Shown here one piece after another: positions 1 to 9,223 of a stretch of DNA of 29,184 nucleotides (its first letter is position 1; each line of letters opens with the position of its first letter). The position numbers and the translations under genes were made by a program. The DNA is from Chondrus crispus (taxonomy: Eukaryota > Rhodophyta > Florideophyceae > Gigartinales > Gigartinaceae), in assembly GCF_000350225.1 (NCBI RefSeq), contig NW_005179145.1, positions 1-29,184 of the forward strand, read 5' to 3'. The notes beneath the pieces are model-generated. The model ran no database searches. It was not told where the DNA came from and was given only the letters and a program-made list of their open reading frames with translations.

Positions 1-53
1 ACAAAGCATGTATCCCTTGCACAAGTGTGATTGCATCCTTACGATGCTCTTTT

Positions 54-845
54 TTAAACTTTTTTTTCCAGATCATGTCGTTTCAAGCTTTCCGGACTGT
101 GACTAGGTTGTGGTCTCTCAACAACAGGCGTTTGCGAAAGGTCGCAACATGTTGATTCTGATCCACGGGCCGCCAGCACAAGAAGTTCATTATACTTGGG
201 CAACTTGCAGAGAATCAAGGCCGAAATGCCAACTTCCTGACCCGAAGACAAGAACGGCCACCATTTCATTGCATCGCGACCTCGAAATATAACAATGACT
301 GCGCTACTAGCTGTATTGTCAAGGGCATCTGAGATTTCCGTTTGAATTATCAGTCGGGAAGATTTGGATCCGATAATGCAGCTCTTCGCTCCTACAAATC
401 CCTGAATATGTTGAAAAAGTTGTAAAGTTGTTAAATCGGGTCGAAGAGTTCGAAAAGCTGTCGTATGAGGCGGTTTGGCAATCAACAAGACAAGATAATT
501 CTCCAAGATTTCAAACAGGCCTCGTCCATTTGTTGAGGGTATGTATCGCCAATCTCGAATCCAGATTGGGTTGTTTCTCAATCGTGGATCAGGAGGAGGA
601 GCTATTGCGAGATGACCGGATGCAGTCCAGCAGTTTGCAGAAATCTTGAGTGAGAAATGTGAGTCAGCGTCGATGATGCCAACTAGGAGTCCTCGCACAA
701 ACCTAACTTGAAGACGTGGAGCGTCATTAGCGGGAGGAATTCGAAAGGCGTATGCGCTATATTTTGAGCTCCAGCGGTCTTCGCACGAAGGGTTCCTCTG
801 TGAAAGTCTCCCATATGCAAGAAACTCTCGAAATACAACGTACAC
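54..845 (-). other. Long open frame without ATG, unidentified
   Basis: This is an open frame of 263 codons on the minus strand. Its first codon here is GTG, so a normal start is not visible and it may be an internal exon, a pseudogene piece or chance. I do not recognise the family. A central stretch (FRGRDAMKWWPFLSSGQEVG, near codons 185-204) has a hydrophobic, Trp-rich pattern that could be a beta-barrel or OB-like segment, but that is only an impression. The frame ends in a basic tail. It lies downstream, on the same strand, of the helicase fragment near 1.1-1.3 kb, but no helicase motifs continue into it. The length is more than expected by chance at this base composition, which is the only argument that it codes. 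Confidence 0.25.
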
Positions 846-1079
846 AAAGGACCACCAGCTTTGAACAGAAGTGACCTATGAGTACTAACTTTCGTTACCG
901 TATCCTCCTCCGGTGGAGGATGCGGTGTTGGGGGGTGATGAGTTAGGGTAAACGTGATAAGGCAGTCCACCGGCAGTGTCAACGCGGCTTGAAGCAGTTT
1001 TGTCTGCTACTGTAGTAGACAGCGCGTCGATTTTAGTACATGGAGCTGCAGTTACCAAGCCCGGACGGGGATCTTCCTC

Positions 1080-1320
1080 GCAGACATCGTTCATATCTTT
1101 CAAGGTATTCTCACAGATTGGTGATAGCATACAGTCGCTCGACCAAGACGATCCTCCAAACTGTTTCTTGAAGTCATAACACTTCTGATTTGAGAAAGCC
1201 TTGAGCGGCGTTGTGTACAATACGCGCAAACGTTTACGAAGCGCGAGTTAGACGGCCGTTCAACGACAATCGTCTTCCCAGCTCCCGTTGGTGCAGGAAT
1301 ATCCGCAAAATATAGAAAAC
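1080..1320 (-). pseudogene. Ski2-like DExH RNA helicase fragment (motifs I and Ia)
   Basis: Minus-strand translation shows a Walker A motif APTGAGKT followed by IVVE (about 1257-1300). After one frame change near 1235-1245 comes LRKRLRVLYTTPLKAFSNQK (about 1168-1229) and then YDFKKQFG. This order, P-loop, then TTPLKALSNQK, then F..QFG, is the start of the helicase core of Ski2/Mtr4-like and plastid/cyanobacterial DExH RNA helicases. Motif II (DExH) and everything downstream cannot be found. The expected domain is interrupted by a one-base frameshift, and the reading dissolves before 1080. It is therefore a truncated, frameshifted fragment. Which helicase subfamily it came from cannot be decided from about 70 residues. 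Confidence 0.72.
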
Positions 1321-1342
1321 GTACCATTTCTCTTTTCGATAG

Positions 1343-1570
1343 ATCCTGTCTCGACCCGCGCAACGCAATTTCATTGCAAAAGACTTCGTTCTTGTAGATT
1401 CCGAGCGTGATCGCGTGTACGCCACAACGGGTTACATTAACTGGGGCGACCGCTTACATGTGGTCGACCTTGGCAAAGTGTCACAGATTCGCCGGGTGCG
1501 TCTGCCCGAGTTGGGCCGCCTGCTAAATTATTTTGAATGCCCGTGTCCCCGCGTCGTAGAGCGAGGATGA
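1343..1570 (+). pseudogene. Unidentified coding fragment, opposite strand to its neighbours
   Basis: An open plus-strand frame of about 75 codons with no ATG reads NFIAKDFVLVDSERDRVYAT and then TGYINWGDRLHVVDLGKVSQ, ending at a TGA near 1568. Alternating hydrophobic strands and a HVVDL motif are reminiscent of a beta-propeller blade, but I cannot name a family. It sits between the minus-strand helicase fragment and the minus-strand Rab exon, and has no start and no continuation. I read it as one tile in a patchwork of gene fragments. It could also be chance. Confidence 0.3.
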
Positions 1571-1670
1571 GTTCGGTTATCGCATCTTGCGCCGCAGCGG
1601 CGGACAACAGAGGCAAAAGCCTGCGAAGCCCGCCGCTGACGCAGGAGTGGATGCAAGACGCGCAACTTAC

Positions 1671-1810
1671 CCAACACCCGCATCTCCAATAAGCAAGACC
1701 CTGAAGAGATAGTTTGCACGCAAGGCAACGGGAAAAGTCGACGAGGGGTCGGGGGGCAAGAAAAACGGCGAGCGGGAGAGCGCGGGGTAAAAAGGGAAAA
1801 GCAGTGTCAT
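1671..1810 (-). pseudogene. Rab-type small GTPase first-exon fragment with splice donor
   Basis: The minus strand encodes ANYLFRVLLIGDAGVG (about 1671-1718), the beta-1 strand and P-loop start typical of Rab/Ypt GTPases (usually YLFKVLLIGDSGVGKS). The frame is cut exactly in the glycine codon by GTAAGT (1665-1670), a consensus eukaryotic splice donor, where Rab genes commonly carry an intron. No second exon (KS..., effector loop, DTAG) follows in either strand before the neighbouring fragments. An in-frame ATG at 1810 would add about 30 unrelated residues in front, unlike the short N-terminus of Rabs. It is probably an isolated exon fragment. The Ras-superfamily identity is supported, the exact Rab is not. 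Confidence 0.65.
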
Positions 1811-1859
1811 CAAACGGTGGAACAATGTAGACTCGGGGGCGACGAAGAGAGGCGATGTG

Positions 1860-2333
1860 TTACAGCGGTTGCGGGCAGCTGCAGCTCCGCTCGCCGCCTC
1901 GGCAAAGCAGCGGCGACGGCACCGGAACGCGCCCCGTGCCGCTGCGGGCGTTGCAGCCACACGGAAGGCGCCGCCACGTCTCGTTCACCGCTTGGTTGTA
2001 CAGCCACCCCGCCTTGAACTGGTACAGGATATCGCCTGTGCGGAACACGGTCAAGTCCTCTGTGAGAAGAAGAATAAAAATGGAGAGCAAGGTCTGTGTT
2101 AGTTGCTCTCCTGTGTATCTCCGAAGCAAGGACAGGGAGAAGAAGAACCGTACACGTACGGCAGTTGGACTCCTGCCCGATGAGATAGTTGCCCAGGATC
2201 TCAAACGTCACGTCAAAATTCACAGAGTGCTCCTCATCGGCCACCCAATTGATGCACTGCGCTGCGTCTGTGCACCGCTGCCAGGAGATCAGCGCAGAGT
2301 CGTTGAAGTCGTATTTCAGTCCCTTCAGGTTGA
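1860..2333 (-). pseudogene. Two-exon Cys-containing gene fragment with 100-nt intron
   Basis: Two minus-strand segments join cleanly by GT-AG splicing. Exon a (2333 to 2160) follows an acceptor TTCTAG and reads NLKGLKYDFNDSALISWQRC and then CINWVADEEHSVNFDVTFE. Exon b (2059 to 1860) reads DLTVFRTGDILYQFKAGWLY. The intron 2060-2159 starts GTACGT and ends with a pyrimidine-rich TTCTTCTCACAG, and the phase is kept across it. Exon b drifts into a low-complexity Cys/Arg tail and stops at 1860, so its end may not be native. I do not recognise the protein. Conserved Trp/Cys and strand-like stretches suggest a folded, possibly secreted domain, but that is inference. No upstream exon with a start codon was found. 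Confidence 0.4.
2060..2159 (-). other. Predicted spliceosomal intron
   Basis: On the minus strand the donor is C|GTACGTG at 2159 and the acceptor TCTTCTCACAG| ends at 2060. Removing these 100 nt joins two open frames in phase. It is one of only two splice signals in the window supported by coding sequence on a flank, in a region where the intact genes lack introns. Confidence 0.45.
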
Positions 2334-2669
2334 CTAGAATACTAAATCAGACAAGATACGCAAAAAGGCACATTGCTCGTTAGCTTGTCAACGTACACAC
2401 ACACGCGCGGGGGGGATGCACAAGGTCGTGCATATTTGGGAAGGAGGGCAGTGTGGGTCCGGGCGGGTGCGCGCGGCATTGCTGCCGTTGGCAGACGGAC
2501 ACACGCGGCCGCAATATGTGTAATATTCTAAACGCTTGAGCGTCAGCCGCTCTCGAGGAGTTGGTTCTGATTCCAAAGATCTTTTATTGTTCTACTGTTA
2601 TGCTATGACTTCGGAGTGGTCACGGTCTCTGTTTCCGGAATGCCGTTCGGACGTTCCTACTCAATTTAA
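2334..2669. other. Non-coding gap, nothing recognised
   Basis: It contains a G7 run near 2409-2415 beside CA/CG-rich low-complexity sequence, and no convincing coding frame or RNA. It separates the gene-fragment mosaic from the minus-strand ORF pair. I looked here for a left terminal repeat of the CACTA-like element and did not see one. Confidence 0.4.
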
Positions 2670-3814
2670 TCACTTGCGCAGGATCCGGTGTGACATGCGG
2701 CGAGGTTTGCCCGCAGGTTGCTTTATGGATTTGATTTCCTCATCGCCCAAATCTTCATCATGAGATGGAAACCTGTGAAGCGCGATGGTACGCTTTCGTT
2801 TTGCCATCACTTTCTTGTGACGGACACGATTGGATGCCTTACCACGAGCGACTGGAACGTCATCAGTTTCATCTTCACCGCTTTCCGGACTCTTGCGACT
2901 ATCCGTTTCATTGGCATTATGAGGATCACTTTGCACACTGGTTTGCGTTTTGTGCACCTGAGAAATGTCTCCATCGTCATTCAGAATGTCTCCAATTTCT
3001 GCAATCGTAATGGACGAGGCCTCTGCCATGTCATCGTCGCTTGCAAATGCGTTTTCAAACTGACTTGTCGTAATCTCGTAATCACCGTCTTCGCTGGCCA
3101 AGTAGCCATCAAAATAACTGCAAAGCGATGGGCCCTCTTTAGAATTTTTCAACGCCTCGGACATAAGATCAGCATCTCCTCGCCCATCTTCACTCATTTC
3201 ACTGTTCGTACGCTTTCTGTTCCCCCCTCCCTCGCTGGCACGAGCTCCATTGGAAAATTTCCCTGCATGATTGATCCCGGTACGGCGTGCAATTTGCCCT
3301 TTTCCCTGCTTTGCTCTGCCCCAGCTCTGCGCTGCGCACGGATTCTCATGGCCGTTGGAGAAGTTCCAACAGTACCATTAGTTCTTCTTTCGTCGGTTCG
3401 CTTCTCGTTTCTTCTCGTGGCGATCTTGTTTTTGATGATCTCCTCCGAAATCCAGTTGCCCTCCGTCAGCAATAGAATTTCAAATCGTTTCACTAGTTCA
3501 TCCTTCATGCGCTTTTTCTCTCGAGCGAACTTGTAGACCTCCGTTGTTGCTTTTAGTTTGCGTAAAGACCGTTTTCCTAGTTGTTTGGCAAAGATGCCTT
3601 CCGAAATGATTTCCTCAGCTGCAGATGCAAACTTATGGGAGAATGCAATCGGACTGCAGCCAAGCTCTGGAACTTTTTCATCATCAGTGGAGTTTTTGTT
3701 ATGATTCTGAATTAGCTCATTCAGGACAGGGCCTGGCTGAACCGTGCAGTTCTTATCCGATCCCAATATACCGCGATAGGGATGCTTGAACAGGTTGGGA
3801 ATAATTCGTGGCAT
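2670..3814 (-). pseudogene. Charged hypothetical protein, probable second ORF of the CACTA-like element (one frameshift)
   Basis: The first frame starts with ATG at 3814 and runs 206 codons to a TGA at 3194. The second frame (ATG at 3197) ends at 2670. The second frame is open well upstream of 3197: it can be read from about 3390 as YCWNFSNGHENPC onward through NRKRTNSEMSEDG. A single one-base shift near 3380-3390 would therefore give one protein of about 380 residues. The protein has a helical Lys/Arg-rich N-half (around RSLRKLKATTEVYKFAREKK), a basic middle and a highly acidic Ser/Asp/Glu-rich C-half ending in a basic tail, which suits a nuclear DNA-binding accessory factor. It has no domain I can name. 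It is transcribed away from the transposase across a 463-bp gap, so it is likely the accessory ORF of the same element (inference). The ATG/TGA overlap at 3194-3197 is a by-product of the shift. Confidence 0.5.
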
Positions 3815-4277
3815 GTTGTCTCCGTGCGTACCAAGTGATACAGGTATTTGTGCCAGGTGCCTCCAACCTGCTCTAAAGATGATACCATCATGGGGTTGGA
3901 GAATCCGTCCGCGCTACCAAGACGGTTACTTCATTTCGCTTCGGATTCGGGTTCCGGCTGAAGATGCTTTCGCTTCGGACTCCGTTTTCGTATCGCCAAA
4001 CAGAGGAAAGACGGAGCATTTACAGCACCCTTCTGGGCGGCTCAATTCTAAACGCTTTTCAGAAAGGCAAAATTCGTTGAATTTTACCAATCACAACGAT
4101 ATTTTCTTGCCCGATCTGAGGCCAGGACGAGCTTGAAAACACAAAAAGGATCAATTATAAAACGATCGCGAAGCACTTCCAACGCATGCGTGCCAAACGC
4201 ATCAACAACCCGCCGTCTGTGGGGACTCCGGAAATTCCCCGACGCTCTGCCATCCCCGGTTTCTCTTCCTCTTTTCA
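3815..4277. promoter_or_regulatory. Divergent intergenic region of the CACTA-like element
   Basis: These 463 bp separate the minus-strand accessory ORF (ATG 3814) from the plus-strand transposase (ATG 4278). They probably hold a bidirectional promoter, inferred from position only. Short frames here show no family features, and I see no clear TATA box or repeats. Confidence 0.35.
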
Positions 4278-7200
4278 ATGAAGCGTAGACGATCTTTTGC
4301 GTATATCTGCTCTGATCGTTCTGATTGCCCCTGTCCCCGGGGGCACTACGTCCAAAGAAGCACGGCATTCGCACACTGGCGCTCTGCGAAAGCCAGAAAT
4401 CTCCACGAGCTGATCCCACCTCCCTGAACGATACCAATTGATGATCTCGAGAGCCCAAAGAGCTCTGGATCAAACGAAACACAGAGTTTTTCGGGGAGCT
4501 TCGCAATTCACAATGAAGTTAATGCCCTTGAGCGCATGACCGGAGATGGTGCAAGTTTCGGTGAAACATCAGCACCCTTGATAGACGAGAGTTCCCTGGA
4601 TGACAGTGCCGAAGCGTCCCCTTCCCTTGCCGGTGGTAGTAAAGACGCCTTCGAAAACAACTCATGGGCTTTAAGGCGTGCTTCGCGGAACAGCGAAATA
4701 ATTACCTCAGACGCAGATGAAAATGCTCCCAATGAGGACGACGCGTGTCCGCCTATAGACACGGATAGCACTGTGCATTCCGATGATATCAATGACGAGT
4801 ATGCAGCCCCGTCCATCCCTATGGCGGTGCTTCCTACAAGGTCAGGTTCGGATAATACGGTAAATGTTACGACAGAATCTGAGAATACAGTAAGCTGTAG
4901 TTCAAGTTCACTCGATGACATTCAAGACAACAGCAGATTCATGCTCTTCATGCGCAATCACGCCAGGCTTGTCGGTTACAAGTGCGACATGGTGGTGTCA
5001 CCGAAGCTCTCATGACAGATCTACTGAAAGATGAACAATGTGAACAGTACATCTCATGGCGGGGTGTGAAAGGAGCATTGTTGACACACTATGGGCTTCG
5101 TTTTCAGGACTATCTTTGCTGCCCTTCTGGGCATGGGGCTCTAAAGCAGCGCGATAACGGCAGTTTCGCCCCATGCTCTACTGCAAGGTGTGCGGCGCGA
5201 CCAAATCGATTCACGTACATTTTCTTATGGGATCGTCTCAAAGTTGGGCTCCAGGATAAAGTCTTAGGACCTGTGCTGCTACAAGGATATGAAGAAAGGG
5301 TTAGGGAAGCGTATGGGGAGGGGGAAAAGTCTTCCGAGACTTTTACTCTGGAGGACTATTTGAGGAATTTGCCCAGAAGATGGGAGGTTTAAACGGCGTC
5401 GTAAACCGGATTTTTCTCTCGGTCTCCACAGACGGAGTGCAAGCTTTCAAGTCATCCCAGCACAGCTACTGGCCAATTGTCATGCAAGTTTTAAACCTAC
5501 CTCCCTCGCGCAGATCCAAGCTTGCCAGTATTCTCCCTGTTGTAATTGTGCCTGGTCCGAATGCTCCAACCGATGTGGTCTCGTTCATGGAGCCGCTATT
5601 TCAGGAACTAGAGGAGCTTCATGAGGGGCGACGTGTGAGGCTCTGGAACGGAAAAACAGAAAAGATCGCAGTCGACCTTTTTTCACGGAGGGGGACTTAC
5701 AAGCTATGGACACGCTGACAAACTTGGTCGGTGCGAACGGTTATTGCCCGTGTAGATACTGTACAATATTCGGGAGATATTCTCCCCGGCATAGGCATCA
5801 CTACTTTCCTGACGAATATACGGAGGCAAGTAGCACTACTGGTCGGGAAAGGACCGTTCTAAAAAGGCTTTATAATGCGCGATCACTCCCTCTCCGCGAC
5901 GAAGCAGGTTTCATGGAAGCCCTGAACACGATAAAGAAGGCCGAGGCCGACGGAAGGAAGAAAGATGCTCAGGATCTTTCGAAACGCGCAGGAGTACAGT
6001 CGGGAGATCTTACAGGAGTTGTCAGGCGAATGGCTTTCATGAGGGCATTCCGCAGCTTCCCGATAGATATCATGCACCTCCTCTATCAGAATGTTGCCAA
6101 AAACATTGTGGGAATATGGCTGGGCGAGGTGTCTGAGCTCGGGGAGTTCGCTGTACTAAAAGAAAAAGAAACATTGCCCCTCGTGAACGAGTCGTTATCA
6201 AATGCTGGTGTGGGTATAAGCTCCATTGTTTGGAGACCACGAGCACTTGATAAGAAGGGGCAGTGGAAGGCATCCGAATGGAAATTCTTTGTTCATTGTA
6301 CAAGTTTAGCTGTTTTGCAGGACGTCATTCCAGACAGTATGTTAAAGGTTGGTGGAGCTTCGTTCAGCTCTGTGAGCTTGTCAATCGCTGGGAGCTTTTC
6401 CAGGAGGATGTAAGGCGGATCGGAAGACTCTCGGTATCCTTTTTCGAGCATTTTATGAAGGATTACTATAAAAAAGACCCCTCCAAACTACACATATGCA
6501 AATATGTGTACCATTTATTGCTTCACCTAGAAGATTGCATCAGGGATTGTGGTCCGGTCTCACTGGTATCGCAATGGGCAATAGAGGGATACATTGGGGA
6601 CCTGAACCGAAGGTGCAAAGCAACACACCTAGTTGCAGAATCTATTACAGAAAACGTTAAGTTTCAAGCTTACGTTGGTATGTATAGTCTGCGAGAAGGC
6701 ATACACATACCGAGGCTCGACCCGGAGCAAGATGTTCATGAAGTTTCCGCCGCATTGAACAGCGATAGTACTCTCGAGAAATATGAAGGTTTTTCTTTCC
6801 GGCATCCCAAACGGGTGCTAGGAATAAATGAGGCTTCGAAAGCTTTAAAATGCAATTTAGGTCCGACCTAAATTGCACCGACTCGGTCCCTTGTTGAGTG
6901 CTACATACGGGAATTCGAAATGACGGCAAATGCTGCATCAGAAGCCGTCAATGAAAACAACTCTGTCGTCCTGTGGAATAGGGTTTTGGATGAGAAAGCA
7001 GCTAATCATGCGTCTATAATGTACAAATCTTTAGATATGTATGAAAATGATGAAGCACGCAGATCATGTTACGTTGCGGGGAGCTTCGAAGGGAGTGGAG
7101 GTTTCATACACGTATATTACCGGCGCGACTCTGTTTTCTTGAGCACAAGCTAAACGGCGTTGTCTACATGTTCGCACTGCGTGACTGGGCTCAGAATGGA

Positions 7201-7473
7201 CTAAAGCAATCCGGTTGTGGACAGGTGTGCGTGAAAGGGGGCATGGAACGCGCAGGTATTTTTACCGGGAAGAGAATCGACAGCGTGGATTATATATCGC
7301 ACCAAATATCAGTAATGGAAACAAAGAAACGTATTTCCGGTAGAATAGCAAAACGAACCTATTTCTTGGACGACATGCGCCAATTAAGGGATTCTCAAAC
7401 CAGGCGTGCATTGAAAGCCAGCGCATCAAAAGCGAAAGAGCTTCCCAAGTTCCGAATACGGGGTCTGTCGTAA
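4278..7473 (+). pseudogene. CACTA-like transposase (Tnp2 / Transposase_21 type), broken
   Basis: The protein begins at ATG 4278 with a Cys/His-rich N-terminus (CPCPRGHYVQRSTAFAH) like the zinc finger that opens Tnp2 transposases. An acidic Ser-rich region follows, then the Transposase_21 core: FLSVSTDGVQAFKSSQHSYW, VLNLPPSRR and VIVPGPNAPTD (5407-5590), then GANGYCPCRYC (5733-5765) and PIDIMHLLYQNV (6060-6095). The C-terminal part runs to 7473. Breaks are an in-frame TGA at 4425, frame changes near 5000, 5355, 5677-5683 (a T run), 6345 and 7133 (a T run), and a TAA at 6869 inside a perfect palindrome. Each break leaves recognisable sequence on both sides, so the copy is a recent, frameshifted pseudogene, or partly carries homopolymer sequencing errors. 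The function would be cut-and-paste transposition. No CACTA terminal repeat was found. Confidence 0.85.
6851..6877. repeat. Perfect 27-bp palindrome inside the transposase
   Basis: Arms TGCAATTTAGGTC (6851-6863) and GACCTAAATTGCA (6865-6877) are exact reverse complements around a single central C. The right arm supplies the in-frame TAA at 6869-6871 that interrupts the transposase frame. The downstream frame continues without a shift. Confidence 0.95.
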
Positions 7474-7475
7474 AT

Positions 7476-7908
7476 CAAGCCGAGGAACAGGACCTCGAAC
7501 GGGTAGACGTACTCCGCGGCGACGCCGAACGGGACGGCGTGCACGTGGTGCACGGCGTGGAAGTGTGTGTGTACAGGAACGGGGAATGCAGGGCGCGGTG
7601 GCCCCAGTAGAGGGCCCAGTCTTCTACGATGAATAAGAACGCGAGCTGTAGCAGGAGGGTAGGGAGGGACAAGAGGGCGGAGGGGGGCGTTGCGCAGCCG
7701 AGGAAGGAGAAGAGCGGGTGCGAGAGAAGGATGATCGAGAGGACCCGCAGGAAGTGGCTGAGGAGGACGCGGGAGGGGCAGCGCGCGATCGCGGACCGCC
7801 TCGCCGGCTTGGAGGGCTGGAGCTTGTACCGCGTGAAAGACGGCACCCGGTCCAGCACCATGAACGGCTGGTACGTGCCCAGTAAAACAGTCGCTTCCGC
7901 CGCAAAGT
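7476..7908 (-). pseudogene. C-4 methylsterol oxidase (SMO/ERG25 family) fragment
   Basis: The minus frame reads LLGTYQPFMVLDRVPSFTRY, then KLQPSKP, a hydrophobic membrane stretch, and FIVEDWALYWGHRALHSPFL. HRALH is the first histidine box (HxxxH) of the fatty-acid hydroxylase/sterol desaturase superfamily. In the next frame the sequence goes on as FHAVHHVHAVPFGVAAEYVY and PFEVLFLG, with the second box HAVHH. The shift lies in the GT/AC dinucleotide run at 7563-7572. In the family these iron-binding ER enzymes oxidise the 4-methyl group of sterols. Here the N-terminus, the third His box and the C-terminus are missing. The fragment ends within a few bases of the transposase stop at 7473 and abuts the nucleotidase fragment on the other side, so it is a non-functional captured or rearranged piece. 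Confidence 0.85.
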
Positions 7909-8335
7909 CTCTAGAGATGCCTGTTTACAAGCTGGGTTACCCGGAGCCTTTGTTGAGAGTACAGTATGACCCTTCCTACTTTATCCGCGGCTTAGTTTTC
8001 GATAAAAAATCTGGGAACATCATTAACCTGGATAGACACAAGTACGTCAAGCGTGCCATGCACGGGTTTGGCATTCTGTCCAAGGAGGATCGCGCTTCCA
8101 TGTACGACTCCCTCTCCACGTCTGGTGACGGCTTTGGCGAGCCGCGTTTCACCGTCCTGGACGCCATGTTGCTGTGCCAGACGCCTATATGATTAGCAGT
8201 GTCGTGGCGTACAAGGATTCCAACCCGGGGCGAAATTAAGCAGTCTTACTCCCAGATTTACAAAGACGAACGCACAAGCGTTGACATGTGCCATCGGGAT
8301 GGCTCTAATAAGGACCGTGTAGAGGAAACCCCGGG
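7896..8335 (+). pseudogene. Cytosolic 5'-nucleotidase (NT5DC/cN-II, HAD) fragment
   Basis: The plus frame from about 7905 reads KLGYPEPLLRVQYDPSYFIR, GLVFDKKSGNIINLDRHKYV and KRAMHGF, the conserved N-terminal part of the HAD-superfamily cN-II/NT5DC 5'-nucleotidases. After a one-base shift near 8175 it continues PDAYMISSVVAYKDSNPG. After a second shift near 8228 it reads SYSQIYKDERTSVDMCHRDG (about 8240-8300), again matching the family in the right order. The catalytic DxDxT segment upstream and the rest of the HAD fold are absent. It starts directly against the antisense sterol-oxidase fragment and carries at least two frameshifts, so it is a gene fragment. In intact form the family dephosphorylates purine nucleotides. 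Confidence 0.85.
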
Positions 8336-8610
8336 TATGGCAAATATGGTTCTATCACACATATATATTGACCGGCCATTAAATACTGTAGAGTCCGCCA
8401 CCTGGCAGACATCACACTTTTCTTACATGGCCAGTATTACTGTGACAACAATGTATCAGCCATGTAGCAAATGGGTGTTACCGATCTGCAACGTGGTAAC
8501 GAACACTTGTTGGCCAGTGAAGTGTAGCGCGGCCACATATTGGCAAATTTTAAGTAAAATATCTGCATGCATTTTTGCTAGGGCAGAGCCCAAGACGTTG
8601 TATATTTTTT
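8336..8610. other. Gap, nothing recognised
   Basis: AT-richer sequence between the nucleotidase fragment and the GC-rich retroelement. The open frame that runs through it shows no nucleotidase features after about 8335. It must contain the truncation point of the retroelement and possibly the right end of the CACTA-like element. I see no terminal repeat. Confidence 0.4.
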
Positions 8611-9223
8611 GACGTCATGAGGCATACGAGGCCATCGAACACCTTGGGCGTGACCTTATCGGTGAGGCCGTTCCGTCGTGGTCTTCGACTTCGGCGTTGG
8701 CCCCTCTTGCGTTTACTTCGGCTCGAGTCGGGGGACGTTCGCGTCTCAGTGACGCCCGTCCCGGTGCTGGAGTCCGTACGAGGCGGACACTTCGCCGGCG
8801 ACCTTGGGCTCACGGGGGTCAGGAGGTCGACCGACTTTTGTCGGTCGTCGATAACCGCGTCTCGCTTGTTGCGCGTCACTGGGACGTCGGGTGTCCCGGT
8901 GATGCCTTCTTCCAACATCGGGCCTACGTGGGCCTCGGTGTTGGGTTGCTCCTGCAATGTCGGCATTGCTGGAGTCCCCGTGCTCGAATCCGATAGCGGG
9001 GGATGTATTATCGGACAATACCCGCCGTGTCCTTGGTGAGCACGCGGAGACCGGTCTCGTTCATAGGGAAAAGACTGCTCATGCGACCGCGTGTACGTAA
9101 CCGTCTTTACCCTTTTTTCGAACTACTGGTGCTATCGGAGCTACCCCCTAGCTATCGGTGGCCAGGTCTCCTTCGGGTCCGTGGCCGCGTGGGTCGGGAC
9201 GATCGACCCACGGCGGCCGGGCG
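8611..9223 (-). other. GC-rich remnant downstream of gag
   Basis: Minus-strand frames here are Arg/Pro/Ser-rich (for example DSSRSKRKRGQRRSRRPRRN) with no protease or reverse-transcriptase motif. The composition matches the retroelement, so I assign it to the gag-pol junction region or an untranslated spacer. A short hairpin (GACCGAC, TTTT loop, GTCGGTC) is at about 8829-8846. Confidence 0.4.

Noticed and set aside
3194..3197. ATG/TGA overlap between two minus-strand frames, as in bacterial translational coupling
   Set aside because: The second frame is open and protein-like well upstream of its ATG, so a single frameshift explains the pair better, and the context is eukaryotic.
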